Made by a program: the position numbers and the translations under genes | Assembly: GCA_964030785.1 (NCBI GenBank) | Contig: OZ034975.1 | Coordinates: forward strand, 22,169,142 to 22,233,141 | Reading direction: 5' to 3' | Origin: Siderastrea siderea | Taxonomy: Eukaryota > Cnidaria > Anthozoa > Scleractinia > Rhizangiidae | Length of the DNA: 64,000 nucleotides | In this document: piece by piece, positions 37,640-47,600 of the stretch | How the letters are laid out: each line of letters begins with the position of its first letter | Position numbering within the stretch: position 1 is the first letter of the stretch | The notes under the pieces: model-generated | Database searches by the model: none | Told to the model about the DNA's origin: nothing | Seen by the model: only the letters and a program-made list of their open reading frames with translations

Positions 37640-38930
37640 ATGAGTTTCAGAACATATGAAAATCTTCAAAGATATGAATACGTTCGTTTCCATTTGGATA
37701 ATGTAATTGAACAGCCTGCTAACAATCAAAACCAGAAAAAGACGGGTTATAGATTCACAATCAATGATCGATCTACGTTTTTTTGATTTCTTCAACGGGT
37801 ATTTTGAGGTGACTAAAGAGCTTCAAAAAAGAGCTGACGGGGCTGGATATGCTCAAGCAGATGGAATCACTATGATCAACGGATCTCAGTCACTTATTAG
37901 GCATATGGTTATTAAATCTTCAGGCAAAATCGTGTACGAGAGTGATAATTTGCATCGAATAACAAATGTCAAAAATCTTCTTGAATACAGCGAGGACTTC
38001 AGTCGATCCGTTGGAAAGAATTCATTCTGGTATCTTGATACTGATGGAACTACAGCAAATACGAACACAGGTTTCGAGGCCCGTCGCATTTTAACCCAAG
38101 CACGTCAGAATAACGGTGGTGGGGGAGCTAAGAGCATCAACGAGATGATTCCGTTGAACAGATTCACCTTTTTCGAAAAACTTGAGGATAAAATGCTACC
38201 TCCAATGCAGCTCACAATTGAAATCACGCTTAATGATGATGATGAATTGATTCACAAAGCAGCAGCGGCAGACGATGGTCGTATTGTAGTAAAAAGATTG
38301 TATCTTTGGCTCCCAAAACTGATCCCAAAAGACAGTCTATATAGTCAGTTTGTTTCTAATTTTCTCAAGCCAACAACATGGACTTATATGCGGGATCTTT
38401 ACAACCAGAGTGCTAATACCAGAGCTATCCAGAATATGTTTCAGATAATCCCAGCTATAGACAATGTCAAGCATGTTTTTGTTTATCTTCAGCGGACAGA
38501 TGAACCAAATAATGAAGAATCCGAACGGACACCATACATTTTTGATACCTTCAAGCTCAATGCTGCTGATGCTAACAGTAGTCTCTCATCCATTCGTTTA
38601 GAATACGGTAATAACGTCTTCTTTCCAGAGATCGAATATGATGGAGATAGTAAAGTGAGAGTCTTCAATGATCTGATGTCTTATGCATCCCGAAAGAACG
38701 ATTACAACACAGGGACGCAATTGAATCTCGCCAATTTCACCAGTTTGTACGGATTGATATATTTCGATTTGACGTATCAAAAAGAGGTTGTAACACGAGA
38801 CCCCAAAACATTGATTTTCCATTATCGTTTGAACGCTGCCCCAACTGCAAACGTCCGAGCTCATAGCATCGTATTTTACGAGAGTGATGTTATTGTCCAA
38901 AAAATCGGCAATGAAGTGATGATCGTTTAA
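37640..38930 (+). pseudogene. mcp: Major capsid protein (double jelly roll) of Polinton B, one frameshift
   Basis: ATG at 37640 lies in CAATATATG. The first 48 codons (YENLQRYEYVRFHLDN) run into a T7 run near 37779-37785, after which the protein continues in the next frame (FDFFNGYFEVTKEL) to 38930. Typical capsid strands follow: GITMINGSQSLIRHMVIKSS, MIPLNRFTFFEKLEDKMLPP and PKTLIFHYRLNAAP. Total length near 430 residues fits Polinton capsid proteins. One base in the T run restores the frame, so this may be an assembly error. It is flanked by core-protein genes on both sides. Confidence 0.85.
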
Positions 38931-39019
38931 AATGAATGGATAATAGTTTAAATAAATATTTTTGACAATGATATAAATTGAATATGTTTTTTAAAACAGA
39001 TTTATCTAACATATATTAT

Positions 39020-39888
39020 ATGACTCAATTGTATGAAATCAATGTAAAACTGTCTGAAAACCGAAAGAAGAATCTAAGCAACGCTTATCATAAAAGAGAA
39101 ACTATCGTTTTGAGACTGACAAAGGATTCACTATCTGGGAATGACACTCTGTATGTACCTCAGAATATAGTTAAGTGATTGGATAAAAATAGAAAATTGA
39201 AAAAGGGAATGGACCTCAAACTCGCCAAAACAAACATTCGAAAGCAAGTTGGTGGATCACTCTTCTCTACAGTTTTGAATCTGGGACGAACTTTTGGACC
39301 AACATTAGCGAAAACACTAGGTTTGTCAGCTTTAGCTGGAGCAGCTAGTGAAGGAGCATCTCAGATTGTGAAAAAGATATCCGGAAAAGGGGTTCAAACA
39401 GGTGGTTTTTTATTGCCATATGAAAACATAAATCAAATACTACCATATAGTAGCATGTTAACCAAGAAGCAAGCGCAAGATGTTTACAATGCTCTACAAA
39501 CAGGATCCGGTGTTCATATAAAACCAACAAAAGTACAACAGGGAGGCTTTCTAGGGACTCTTTTGGCTGGTATAGCTGCTCCTCTTGCTATTGAGGCCAT
39601 CAAGAGTTTGACTGGTTCAGGGGCTCCTCAGATGGGACAGCCTAAACAAAGACCTCCACGATCTGTACCAAAACCAACTCCTACTAACAATCAAGATGGC
39701 AGTTTGTTAGTCCCAATGTATAGAACTTCGCCTTCTCATGGGAATTGGCCTGATCAAACATTAGGTATGGGAATTAAAAAGCTAAAAAAAAGGCTCCAAA
39801 AAAAGAAGCTCAGAAAAAGGGCAAAGGTCTACTATTGGGCAAGAACTCACCCTTCAAAAACGTCCATCTTCTAAACATTCTATTGTAA
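39020..39888 (+). pseudogene. Hydrophobic/basic virion precursor with three GG processing motifs, one TGA and one frameshift
   Basis: I take the ATG at 39020, within ATTATATGAC. The first part has ETIVLRLTKDSLSGNDTLYV; TGA at 39176-39178 interrupts, and the same frame continues with RKLKKGMDLKLAKTNIRKQV. GG motifs are QVGGSL, QTGGFL and QQGGFL, each followed by hydrophobic sequence (FGPTLAKTLGLSALAGAA; LGTLLAGIAAPLAIEAI). Near 39783-39795 an A-run shifts the frame; the natural end LLLGKNSPFKN is found in the other frame to 39888. The layout suits a precursor cut into several peptides, like adenovirus pVI or pX. The TGA stands where an Arg CGA codon would be a one-base change. Confidence 0.7.
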
Positions 39889-39914
39889 AACCCAAATTTC
39901 ATCAAAATATTCCT

Positions 39915-40346
39915 TTGTCAAATTATGATTTAATAAAATGGTGTAAATATTTGAACATCCCAATCAAAGATGTTCTGTCTCGAGATGAAACTGTCCCACA
40001 TAATCATCAACAAGCATTATTTATTTACAATCTTGAACCATCATATATGAGTGGGAGCCATTGGGTTGCTACATATGTAAAGGATAACGTCATTAATTAC
40101 TTTGATTCGTTCGGGATGCCCCCCTTTCAGGAGATCGTAAACCATGCGAGGAGGGAGAATATGACTCTGCTTCACCAAAATAATCAGATCTAGAATATAA
40201 AGACTATAACATGTGGTTACTTCTGTTTATACTTTTTAAATGAGATGAATAAAGGGAATTCATATTTTGATCTGCTTCAGGTATTTGATATATATGATAC
40301 AATGAAGAATGAGAGGTTTCTAGAACGGTATTTCAAAAATATGTAA
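39915..40346 (+). pseudogene. Adenain-like maturation protease of Polinton B, in-frame TAG
   Basis: The protein shows GSHWVATYVKDNVINYFDSFGMPP, giving the His and Asp of an adenain-like triad. A TAG at 40191-40193 interrupts. In the same frame TCGYFCLYFLNEMNKG supplies the catalytic Cys region, ending at 40346. CAG to TAG at a Gln codon is the simplest explanation. No ATG starts this frame; the first codon shown is TTG, and the true start is unclear. The order HxWxA..., D, CG matches the Polinton A protease. Confidence 0.82.
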
Positions 40347-40359
40347 TCAAGTTATATAT

Positions 40360-40758
40360 ATGAAATATTGTGTTAAAGAAAAGAAGCAAACAGATTCCAT
40401 CAAAGGTTCTGAAATATATGTTAAAACAAAAAATAATAGACTAATGCTGAAAAGCACATGTGCTGAATGTGGTATTACGAACACCAAATTCATCAAAAGC
40501 CAAAAAGGAGGTGAAAATCCATTAGGTAAAGCTTTCGAGGCAGCCAAAATAGCCGAACAAATAACTCGCCATGTAATACCATCTACCAACCATGTATTTG
40601 ACCGATATTGGAGTGGAGAAATCGTAAAAAATGCTTTCACCGGACCTACAGGTATAACAGGTAAAAAGTTTTGGACTCATCCTAAAAAGGGTACTGTCAT
40701 GCGTTTGGTGAAAAATCCGAAAACAGGCAAATTTGAAAACGTATATATTGAACCTTAA
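40360..40758 (+). CDS. Small Cys-rich protein, DUF5679-like N-terminus
   Basis: The 132-residue protein starts at an ATG in TATATATATG. The first 45 residues hold CVKEKKQT, KNNRLMLKSTCAECGITNTK and a GG (SQKGGENPLG), the style of short zinc-binding segments seen in Polintons and giant viruses. The rest (DRYWSGEIVKNAFTGPTG, GKKFWTHPKKGTVMRLVK) is basic. The next gene begins with a paralogous N-terminus, so the two arose by duplication. Confidence 0.68.
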   Translation: MKYCVKEKKQTDSIKGSEIYVKTKNNRLMLKSTCAECGITNTKFIKSQKGGENPLGKAFEAAKIAEQITRHVIPSTNHVFDRYWSGEIVKNAFTGPTGITGKKFWTHPKKGTVMRLVKNPKTGKFENVYIEP

Positions 40759-40777
40759 TCTAATCTAATGTATATAT

Positions 40778-41634
40778 ATGGTGAAAAGTTTTTGCGTGAA
40801 ACAGAAAAAAGAGACACTATGTGTACCTGGTAGTGAAAGATTTGTTAGAGCGAAAAACGGACGAATGATGATGAAATGCAAATGTGCAGAATGTGGAATA
40901 ACAAAGACTAAATTTGTTAAACAGACGAGAAACGGGTTGGCCCGTCTGAAGGGGCGGGCATTTTAGATACAGGAGCATCAACAGGTTTAGATATCTTTGT
41001 GCATCATGGTATTCCTTGGTTAGGTAAAAAGGCTGATGAAATGGGACGATATTATGGTAGTGAAGCTCTTAGGAACCCCAAACTGCAAAAGAAAGCAATC
41101 GATTATACTCCTGATAAACTTAATCCGATGATTCAAAATGTCGGGAGTCAAGCATTAAATCAATTGTCTACTAAAATCAGGCCAAACAAAAAATACAAAA
41201 CCGACAGAAAAGATTTCGATGGTGCTGGTGTTGATATTCATAAAATGATTGGGAAAATACCGAAACCAAAAGTTGGATGAACTCCTGGAAAATATAAGTA
41301 TATGGGTCCGTACAATCCACTTGAAAACCAACTGGAATATGATAAAAACACTGGCGAGGTTACCAAATGGCATGTACAACCTTACAATAAAGTGGATGAA
41401 ATAGCAGCACATCATGATATCAGTTATGACATGGGAAAAGACAAGGGTGAATGTGATAGGAAAATGGTTAAGTCATTGCATATGATTCCTTATGGCCAGA
41501 TGCCAAAATGGGGTCAAACCGCTTGGTTCTTGATCAATACAAAACAGAGATTGGGTCTCGGTCTTAGTAATCAAGGGATGCCAAAAAACGGAAAAAGCTG
41601 TCGAGTGAAGAAAAAAACTGGCAAGAAGAATTAG
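40778..41634 (+). pseudogene. Zinc segment plus PLA2-like protein, broken by a frameshift and a TGA
   Basis: ATG in TATATATATG. The N-terminal CVKQKKETLC and CAECGITKTKFVK are paralogous to the previous gene. A frameshift near 40945-40965 leads to HHGIPWLGKKADEMGRYYGS, and a TGA at 41278-41280 precedes GKYKYMGPYNPLENQL and DEIAAHHDISYDMGKDKGEC. The last two are a PLA2-like calcium loop and His-Asp active site. The layout parallels the PLA2-like protein of Polinton A but with a zinc segment in front. A further frame change near 41565-41580 leads straight into the integrase frame, so the two may once have been one ORF. Confidence 0.7.
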
Positions 41635-42551
41635 CTAATGAGCTTCATAGGCCCATAAAAAGGAACTTTACTCGGCGGCGTGTTATCGTTAATAATATAG
41701 ATGAGATATGCTACTCTGATCTAGTTGAAATGCAACAGTTCAGCAAATGGAATAATGGATATAGATATCTTCTTATGGTCCTAGATGTGTTTAGTAAATA
41801 TGGTTGGATTGTCCCTTTAAAAGACAAAAAAGGAGAAACTGTCACTGAGGCATTGAAAACCATTTTAAAAGAAGGCAGAAAACCACAATATCTTTGGACT
41901 GATAAAGGGAAAGAGTATTATAACAAACATGTTAAGGAACTACTTGATAAGAATAAAATAACCTTGTACTCAACCGAAAATGAGGAAAAGTCGTCAGTTT
42001 GTGAACGATGGAACAGAACGATTAAAACCAAAATGTGGAAACAATTTACTGTTCAAGGCAATACGCGATATTTAGACATACTACCTAAAATATTGAAACA
42101 GTATAATAACACCAAACACAGTTCAATAAAAATGACACCTACAGAAGCCAGTAAAAAGAAGAATGAAGGAATTGTATATTTCAATCTATATGGTAATATG
42201 GAGCAGTCGTCATCAAAGCCTAAATTCAAAATAGGCGATAAGGTTAGGATCAGCAAATATAAGAGAAAAGTGTTTGATAAAGGATACACTCCAAACTGGA
42301 CTGAAGAAGTATTCACAGTCGATAAAATCCAATCCACTATTCCTGTCACTTACAAACTAAAGGATCTCAGAGGTGAAGAATTACAAGGGAGCTTTTATGA
42401 ACCTGAATTACTGAAAGCTGAACAAGAGGTATTTAGAATTGATAAGGTCATCAGGAGAGATTACAAGACGAAACAAGCTTTAGTGAAGTGGAAAGGATAT
42501 AGTGATGATTTTAACAGTTGGATATCTTTTAAGGATTTACAAACAATATAA
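41571..42551 (+). CDS. int: Retrovirus-type integrase with chromodomain
   Basis: The open frame begins at 41571 with RKKLSSEEKNWQEELANELH; the first ATG is at 41730, after conserved sequence (RPIKRNFTRRRVIVNNIDEI), so the N-terminus must come from upstream. The triad is YSDLVEM, WTDKGKEYY and VCERWNRTIK. An SH3-like KFKIGDKVRISKYKRK and chromodomain FRIDKVIRR...ALVKWKGYSDDFNSWI follow. It inserts the element; the chromodomain may direct target choice. The order of domains is the same as in Polinton A. Confidence 0.9.
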   Translation, partial: SRDAKKRKKLSSEEKNWQEELANELHRPIKRNFTRRRVIVNNIDEICYSDLVEMQQFSKWNNGYRYLLMVLDVFSKYGWIVPLKDKKGETVTEALKTILKEGRKPQYLWTDKGKEYYNKHVKELLDKNKITLYSTENEEKSSVCERWNRTIKTKMWKQFTVQGNTRYLDILPKILKQYNNTKHSSIKMTPTEASKKKNEGIVYFNLYGNMEQSSSKPKFKIGDKVRISKYKRKVFDKGYTPNWTEEVFTVDKIQSTIPVTYKLKDLRGEELQGSFYEPELLKAEQEVFRIDKVIRRDYKTKQALVKWKGYSDDFNSWISFKDLQTI

Positions 42552-42564
42552 TAATAATATATAT

Positions 42565-42885
42565 ATGAATATCGTAACTGGTAAGGATTTTGACTTATTA
42601 AAACATAGAGCTAAAGTTATATACGATGCAAGAGATCTGAGTTATTCAGACCGTAAAAATAAAAAATATATGGTTACTCTTAAAAATGGTGATGAGATTC
42701 ATTTTGGAGATTCACGATATGAAGATTACTTGATTCATAAGAACAAAAACAGACGTAATAGATATCGTAAAAGAGCATCAAAAATAAAAGACAAGGATGG
42801 TAATTTAACATATAAGGACAAGAATTCAGCAAATTTCTGGAGCTTTCATCTTCTCTGGTTAATGGGTTTAAAAAGAATTATCTAA
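42565..42885 (+). CDS. Small protein, DUF5754-like, related to giant-virus proteins
   Basis: ATG at 42565 in TATATATATG; 106 residues. KNGDEIHFGDSRYEDYLIHK and RYRKRASKIK with a final WSFHLLWLMG match a short family I know from NCLDVs (DUF5754-type FGD-R-Y-D-HKD pattern). The function of that family is not known. The frame is intact. Confidence 0.65.
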   Translation: MNIVTGKDFDLLKHRAKVIYDARDLSYSDRKNKKYMVTLKNGDEIHFGDSRYEDYLIHKNKNRRNRYRKRASKIKDKDGNLTYKDKNSANFWSFHLLWLMGLKRII

Positions 42886-42919
42886 CATATATAAAAATAT
42901 ATATATAGTATTAATATAT

Positions 42920-43126
42920 ATGGAAGAAAATCAGAATGTTAAAAGAGGTAGAGGTAGACCTAAAAAGTATTCAACCGAAGAAGAGAGGAAGGATGCTGTA
43001 AGAAAACAAAAATCAAAGCACATGCTCAATAAAGAATGGTATTGTGACATTTGTAATACTGGAATAAATTACACTCTAGCTGGAAAACATTGTCACTTAA
43101 ACAAAAAAAAAGCACATATTGAATAA
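42920..43126 (+). CDS. AT-hook and C2H2-type zinc-finger mini-protein
   Basis: ATG in TATATATGG; 68 residues. An AT-hook-like KRGRGRPKKY near residue 9 is followed by a helix and WYCDICNTGINYTLAGKHCH with a following His, a CxxC...H-x(3-6)-H/C finger. It would bind A/T-rich DNA, which suits this element. It may be a transcription or packaging factor. Confidence 0.68.
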   Translation: MEENQNVKRGRGRPKKYSTEEERKDAVRKQKSKHMLNKEWYCDICNTGINYTLAGKHCHLNKKKAHIE

Positions 43127-43170
43127 AATTGAAATCAATATCATGGAAAAACTGAGACACAATACATGAA

Positions 43171-43280
43171 AATCTTTCAATAATACAGTTCGAAGGATCC
43201 ATATTTTCGGATCATTTGAATTTTGATTACACTTAAACGCGCACCAAGAAAAGGCTTCAAAAATATCAATACTATAGTTA
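43171..43280 (+). promoter_or_regulatory. Duplicated upstream module, copy 1
   Basis: Shares with 44246-44354 a series of blocks in the same order: AATCTTTCA, AAGGATC, GGATCATTTGAATT, TTAAACGCGC, GGCTT and ATACTATAG, ending just before the next start codon. The blocks are conserved while spacers differ, as for a control region used by two genes. Confidence 0.72.
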
Positions 43281-43283
43281 TTG

Positions 43284-43734
43284 ATGAAAAATCAAAATAA
43301 TAAAAATCCTAAAGGTCATACTCTATTATATTTTGGAGCTGGTTGGGACTTCAAACCAATTAGCAAATCAATATTCAGCAAGTTCAACCATTTCATTTAT
43401 ATCGACAGTTTACCTAAATTATCTCATTATGAACCAGGTATGGCTGGATATGAAAAAAGCAAAAATGAAGAAGCATTCATAAACACCTTAATAAAAGAAG
43501 CTGCGAAATATAAACTAAAGTTTGTCAACAAAAGAAACAACCTATTAACATTCAAAAATGACAAAATAAAATTAGAATATTATAGAAGAAGCCTTAGAAA
43601 ATCACAACATCAGAAAGAAAATAAACAAGGCCATATGGTTACATGAAGATGGTTTTTATCCTTATGATTTTGGGTTAAAGATCGAAGATTTACCCAATTT
43701 GTTAGAATATCGTGCTAAAATACACGAATTATAA
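43284..43734 (+). pseudogene. Conserved hypothetical protein resembling giant-virus proteins, frameshifted
   Basis: ATG at 43284. LLYFGAGWDFKPI and FIYIDSLPKLSHYEPG resemble the start of uncharacterised NCLDV proteins and have the G-x-G-x-D look of methyltransferases. From about 43590 the frame changes, and the end (WLHEDGFYPYDFGLKIEDLP) is read in another frame to 43734. Activity cannot be claimed. It is downstream of the duplicated promoter module. Confidence 0.58.
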
Positions 43735-43783
43735 ATTTCATATCCATTGTGTTTTAACATGTAATTATATATACATATAGATA

Positions 43784-44245
43784 ATGACAAATCATAATCA
43801 ATTGAAAAATCATCTCAAAAACTTCACCGTTAAAGAGCTAAAAAAAGAAGTCGTCAATGTTAAGAGGGGATTTCAAGTTTCCAAATTAAAACGTGTTGAT
43901 GTAGAAAACGTCATACTAAAAAATCATCTACTCTTCCAACACTTGCTTGAAAAGAATAAAGTGAAAAAAATCAAACCATCAGTCAAAAAACCTAAACCAT
44001 CAGAAAAAAAACAACAAAATCATAATCCTGTGAAACAGTATATCATCCAACTTTTAAATAATCTTGACGAAAGAGCAGCTGTCAAAAGATACCCTGAATA
44101 TATTGATGAACGAAATAGTGGAGTTACGATTCAAACATCTAAAACACGTTACATCATACGTAATACTTATGATTTCGGTGATGTGTTGTTAAGTACAATT
44201 GATCGTAACCAGGTTGAAGATTTTCTATATCATATATTAAAATGA
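43784..44245 (+). CDS. SAP-like N-terminus, Lys-rich protein of unknown function
   Basis: The 153-residue protein begins with a helical region (NFTVKELKKEVVNVKRGFQV), similar to SAP-type DNA-binding helices, then a Lys/Pro linker and a C-terminal domain (NLDERAAVKRYPEYIDERNS, VEDFLYHIL). ATG lies in TAGATAATG. A DNA-binding role is plausible. Confidence 0.58.
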   Translation: MTNHNQLKNHLKNFTVKELKKEVVNVKRGFQVSKLKRVDVENVILKNHLLFQHLLEKNKVKKIKPSVKKPKPSEKKQQNHNPVKQYIIQLLNNLDERAAVKRYPEYIDERNSGVTIQTSKTRYIIRNTYDFGDVLLSTIDRNQVEDFLYHILK

Positions 44246-44354
44246 TAAATCTTTCATATAATATAGTTTAAAGGATCAATGATTGGATCATTTGAATTAT
44301 AACCATATTTAAACGCGCGACTAAAATGGCTTTAAAAAATATCTATACTATAGT
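44246..44354 (+). promoter_or_regulatory. Duplicated upstream module, copy 2
   Basis: Counterpart of 43171-43280, with the same blocks in order and the ending ATACTATAGTATATATAATG. It precedes the small helical gene and the giant polymerase gene, which are joined by a 4-base overlap. Confidence 0.72.
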
Positions 44355-44361
44355 ATATATA

Positions 44362-44670
44362 ATGAAATCAGAATTATCCAACGTTAATTCAATGAACAAG
44401 AAAGATCTGAAGAAACTAAGTAAATCAGATCTCATTAAATTGCTATTGAAGCAAGAGAAATCCAAACCTTCTCCAGTCAAACCCAAACAGAAAGTGATTT
44501 ACAATCATGACAATTTGTTTAATAATGATCCATTCAAAAAAACGCCATTTGAAAAAACATTGAGGAAAGTCAATAAACAAAATAAAAACATTAATGAACA
44601 AATAGCGTCAATCAACGACAAATACAGTAAGTTGGTTACAAAGGAGAATAAAGTACGTCATTTCCAATGA
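44362..44670 (+). CDS. Small helical protein overlapping the polymerase start
   Basis: ATG at 44362 in TATATATAATG; 102 residues. MNKKDLKKLSKSDLIKLLLK is a SAP/leucine-rich helix similar in style to the previous gene, then a Lys/Pro linker and a coiled coil (TLRKVNKQNKNINEQIASIN). The stop overlaps the next start codon as ATGA at 44667-44670, which suggests translational coupling or re-initiation. It may be a partner of the polymerase. Confidence 0.6.
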   Translation: MKSELSNVNSMNKKDLKKLSKSDLIKLLLKQEKSKPSPVKPKQKVIYNHDNLFNNDPFKKTPFEKTLRKVNKQNKNINEQIASINDKYSKLVTKENKVRHFQ

Positions 44671-47600
44671 TAAAAGCAACATTGGATGAATTCCGTAAAG
44701 ATGAAATAAAAAGGAGCAATGATAAGCACAGGAGGCTTAAATCATTCGTTGACCTCTTCGGAAAAAGACTCGACGAAATTCAAGGAAAGAGAGAGAGTGT
44801 GTCTATTACAATACATATTAAATTATCTCATATGTTGAGAGGGATGAATGAAACGGTTTCCGAACATACATAGGGTCCTTTTACAGTTGATAAGCCTGTT
44901 AATTTAAGTATTCCAGATACATACAAGTTCCCATTATACACATTGATGAAAACAAATGTCACATTCTTATCAGGTGAATCTGTTACACACATTGGATTTG
45001 AAATTACACAACTGAATAAAAAACGAACAAGACATAAAATGGGTAAACTCAAACTCGAATCATACTTATTAAACAAACAACGACCTATCACAAGACATGG
45101 CAAAAACACATGTGTTGTAGATTATGTGTGGGATCAAGTAAGAGGTCAACGAGGTTTTAAGACATATACTTATGAGAAGTTAAAGAGTGAGATTTACGAA
45201 TACGTTGCTGAAGGTGATATGATCAGTACCGAAGAGTTGATTGATTGGGCAAAAGAATGTCATGATAACGTGTCAATTCATGCCTTTGATTGTAGGTATA
45301 AAAAGTTCATCACACATATCGGTAAAACGAATAGATATGTATCTCTTGTATACATCGTTAAAGATCATCATTGCCATCCCATCACTGATGAAAAATTAAA
45401 AATAGTCGCATCAAAGGCCAACCAGGGAGGATGTGATGATTTACTAAAGCATATGTCTGATCTTAAATGGTCGCGGCGTCATGAAAATGTTACAAATGAA
45501 ATATGTGGTTTAAATAAAGAAAATCATATAGTTGTTCTCCCTGAAGGAGTTAAGATGCAAGAAGCCATTAACTTATACAGCAGAAATGAAAAATTTTCTG
45601 TCGAATATTTGCATTGGAACAACAGTGCCATTTTGGATGGTTTCATTGATCACAAAAAGAACATGTATCTATTGAATGAAGAATATAACACAAGAAAAAA
45701 CATATGTGATAAACTGTTCAAAACATTCAAGACACACGACTTCAAATGGTCGAATCAATCATACACAAATATTGCAACGAGTTTGTTTAAGCAGTTGAAT
45801 GGTCATATTCCTGAATCAAGTTACAATGTAAATACAAGACAAATACTTTATGATTTTTATCCAAGGGCTTTACAGTTTTGCACAACATATGATATACCTG
45901 ATAATGTTGTCAGCATCGATATTGCTAAATGCTATCCGAGCATCTTATTGAACAACACACAACCAATTCCATTGTACACGATCCACGATATAATTGAACC
46001 GTTTAACTGCAAAAGTGATCTTAGGAAATGTGGTGAATTTTATATAAATGAGACAGTGCTTAATAATTACGGCAATCCCATAAAAATAGAAGCCGGTTTT
46101 TACAGCTCTAATCTGATATCATATCTGGTAGATACATTGAACATGCCTATCGCTCAGATTAAATACAAGATCGTTACGAAAATGGCTCCAAAGCCAGATA
46201 CATTCAGTGAATTCATCAAATACATCTTCGACAACCTTCCAGAAAGTGAGGCTAAGAAAATAGCTAATTCATTCATTGGAGAGCTAGGCCGCAGATATAA
46301 TAAGACGAACCATGGTTTTTCATGTACAGAATACAATACAGCTATGTGTTGTTGGACCAGCGGTATTGCTGAGGGTAAAAATGTTACTGTCGATCATCAT
46401 GATGGGATTTATCTTATGCGAGAGCAAAAAGTTGAACGTATATTTTCAGACCATACAAGTATTAACAGATTTGTAGTTTCAGAAGCGATTCTCAAGTGTT
46501 TACAACTGATCGAGACATGTCACGGAGAGGATAGTAAACTTTATGGTTACAATACAGACGGAATATATATAAGTAATCCCAAAGTACAATTCAAGAATAA
46601 AAAGAATGTGAAGTTCAGTACCAAGAAAATAGGCAAGGCATACATTACAGACAGTGAATTAGTATACTTTGAGAAACATTACAGAGAAAACATGGATATG
46701 TCAGATTATAAAATGGCAAATGGCAAAGGATGTATTTATAATGGTCAAGCTGGATCCGGAAAAACTCATACCCTATGTGACAAAGTGAAAAAAACAGAGA
46801 ACCCATTAGTTTTATCATATACCAACAAAGCTATCGAGAATGTCAAAGATAGATTGATTTCTAAGGGTTATGAAAAAGAGGAAGCAAATAAAATATGTCA
46901 CTCATTCGATAGTTACTTTTGTGAATGGAACGGTAGAAACATCGATAATCTGAAGGATAAGACAATATTCATTGAAGAATTCTCAATGATACCAAACAAA
47001 TGGATGACAACAATCTACAGAGCATTTTTAAAATACGACAACAAAGTGTACCTTTTTGGTGACCCTAACCAATGCGAACCTGTCGAGACCGGCAGTCAGA
47101 TTAATTATGACTATCTGAATTCAAAAACTATACGTGAAATGTGTCCCAATATTAAAACTCTCCAATATATCGAGAAGTCGTGTCGTTACGATAAACAGAC
47201 ACACGAGGTGTTGAAAAAGTTCCTAAAATATGGCAAGGTGTCTACTTACTTTCAGCCAATAAACAACAAAATTTATAAAAATATCTGTTATCTGAATTCA
47301 ACAAGAATAAGGGTCAATACAGAATGTTGTAAAAGATTCGTCAAGGGAAAAAGACATGAGACGATCGATTTCAAATACAACGGTAAAAAGGAAACATATA
47401 AGGTTTGTATAGGCATGCCATTGATTGCGACACAAAATCTAAAAGATAAGGACATATTCAATACAATGGAATTCGTCGTACAGGATATTGTTGACAGTGC
47501 CTTCAGGGTAGATGAACAATGGTATGAGGAAGGAGAGTTCTCTGAATCATTTATCCCAAGCTTCTGTGTGACTGTGTACAAATGTCAAGATGGTACAATC

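Noticed and set aside
31343..44873. Alternative genetic code or systematic stop recoding in Polinton B
   Set aside because: The in-frame stops stand for different amino acids (TAG where Gln is likely; TGA where Cys, Arg or Trp is likely) and frameshifts are also present, so ordinary decay or sequence error explains them better than a code change.
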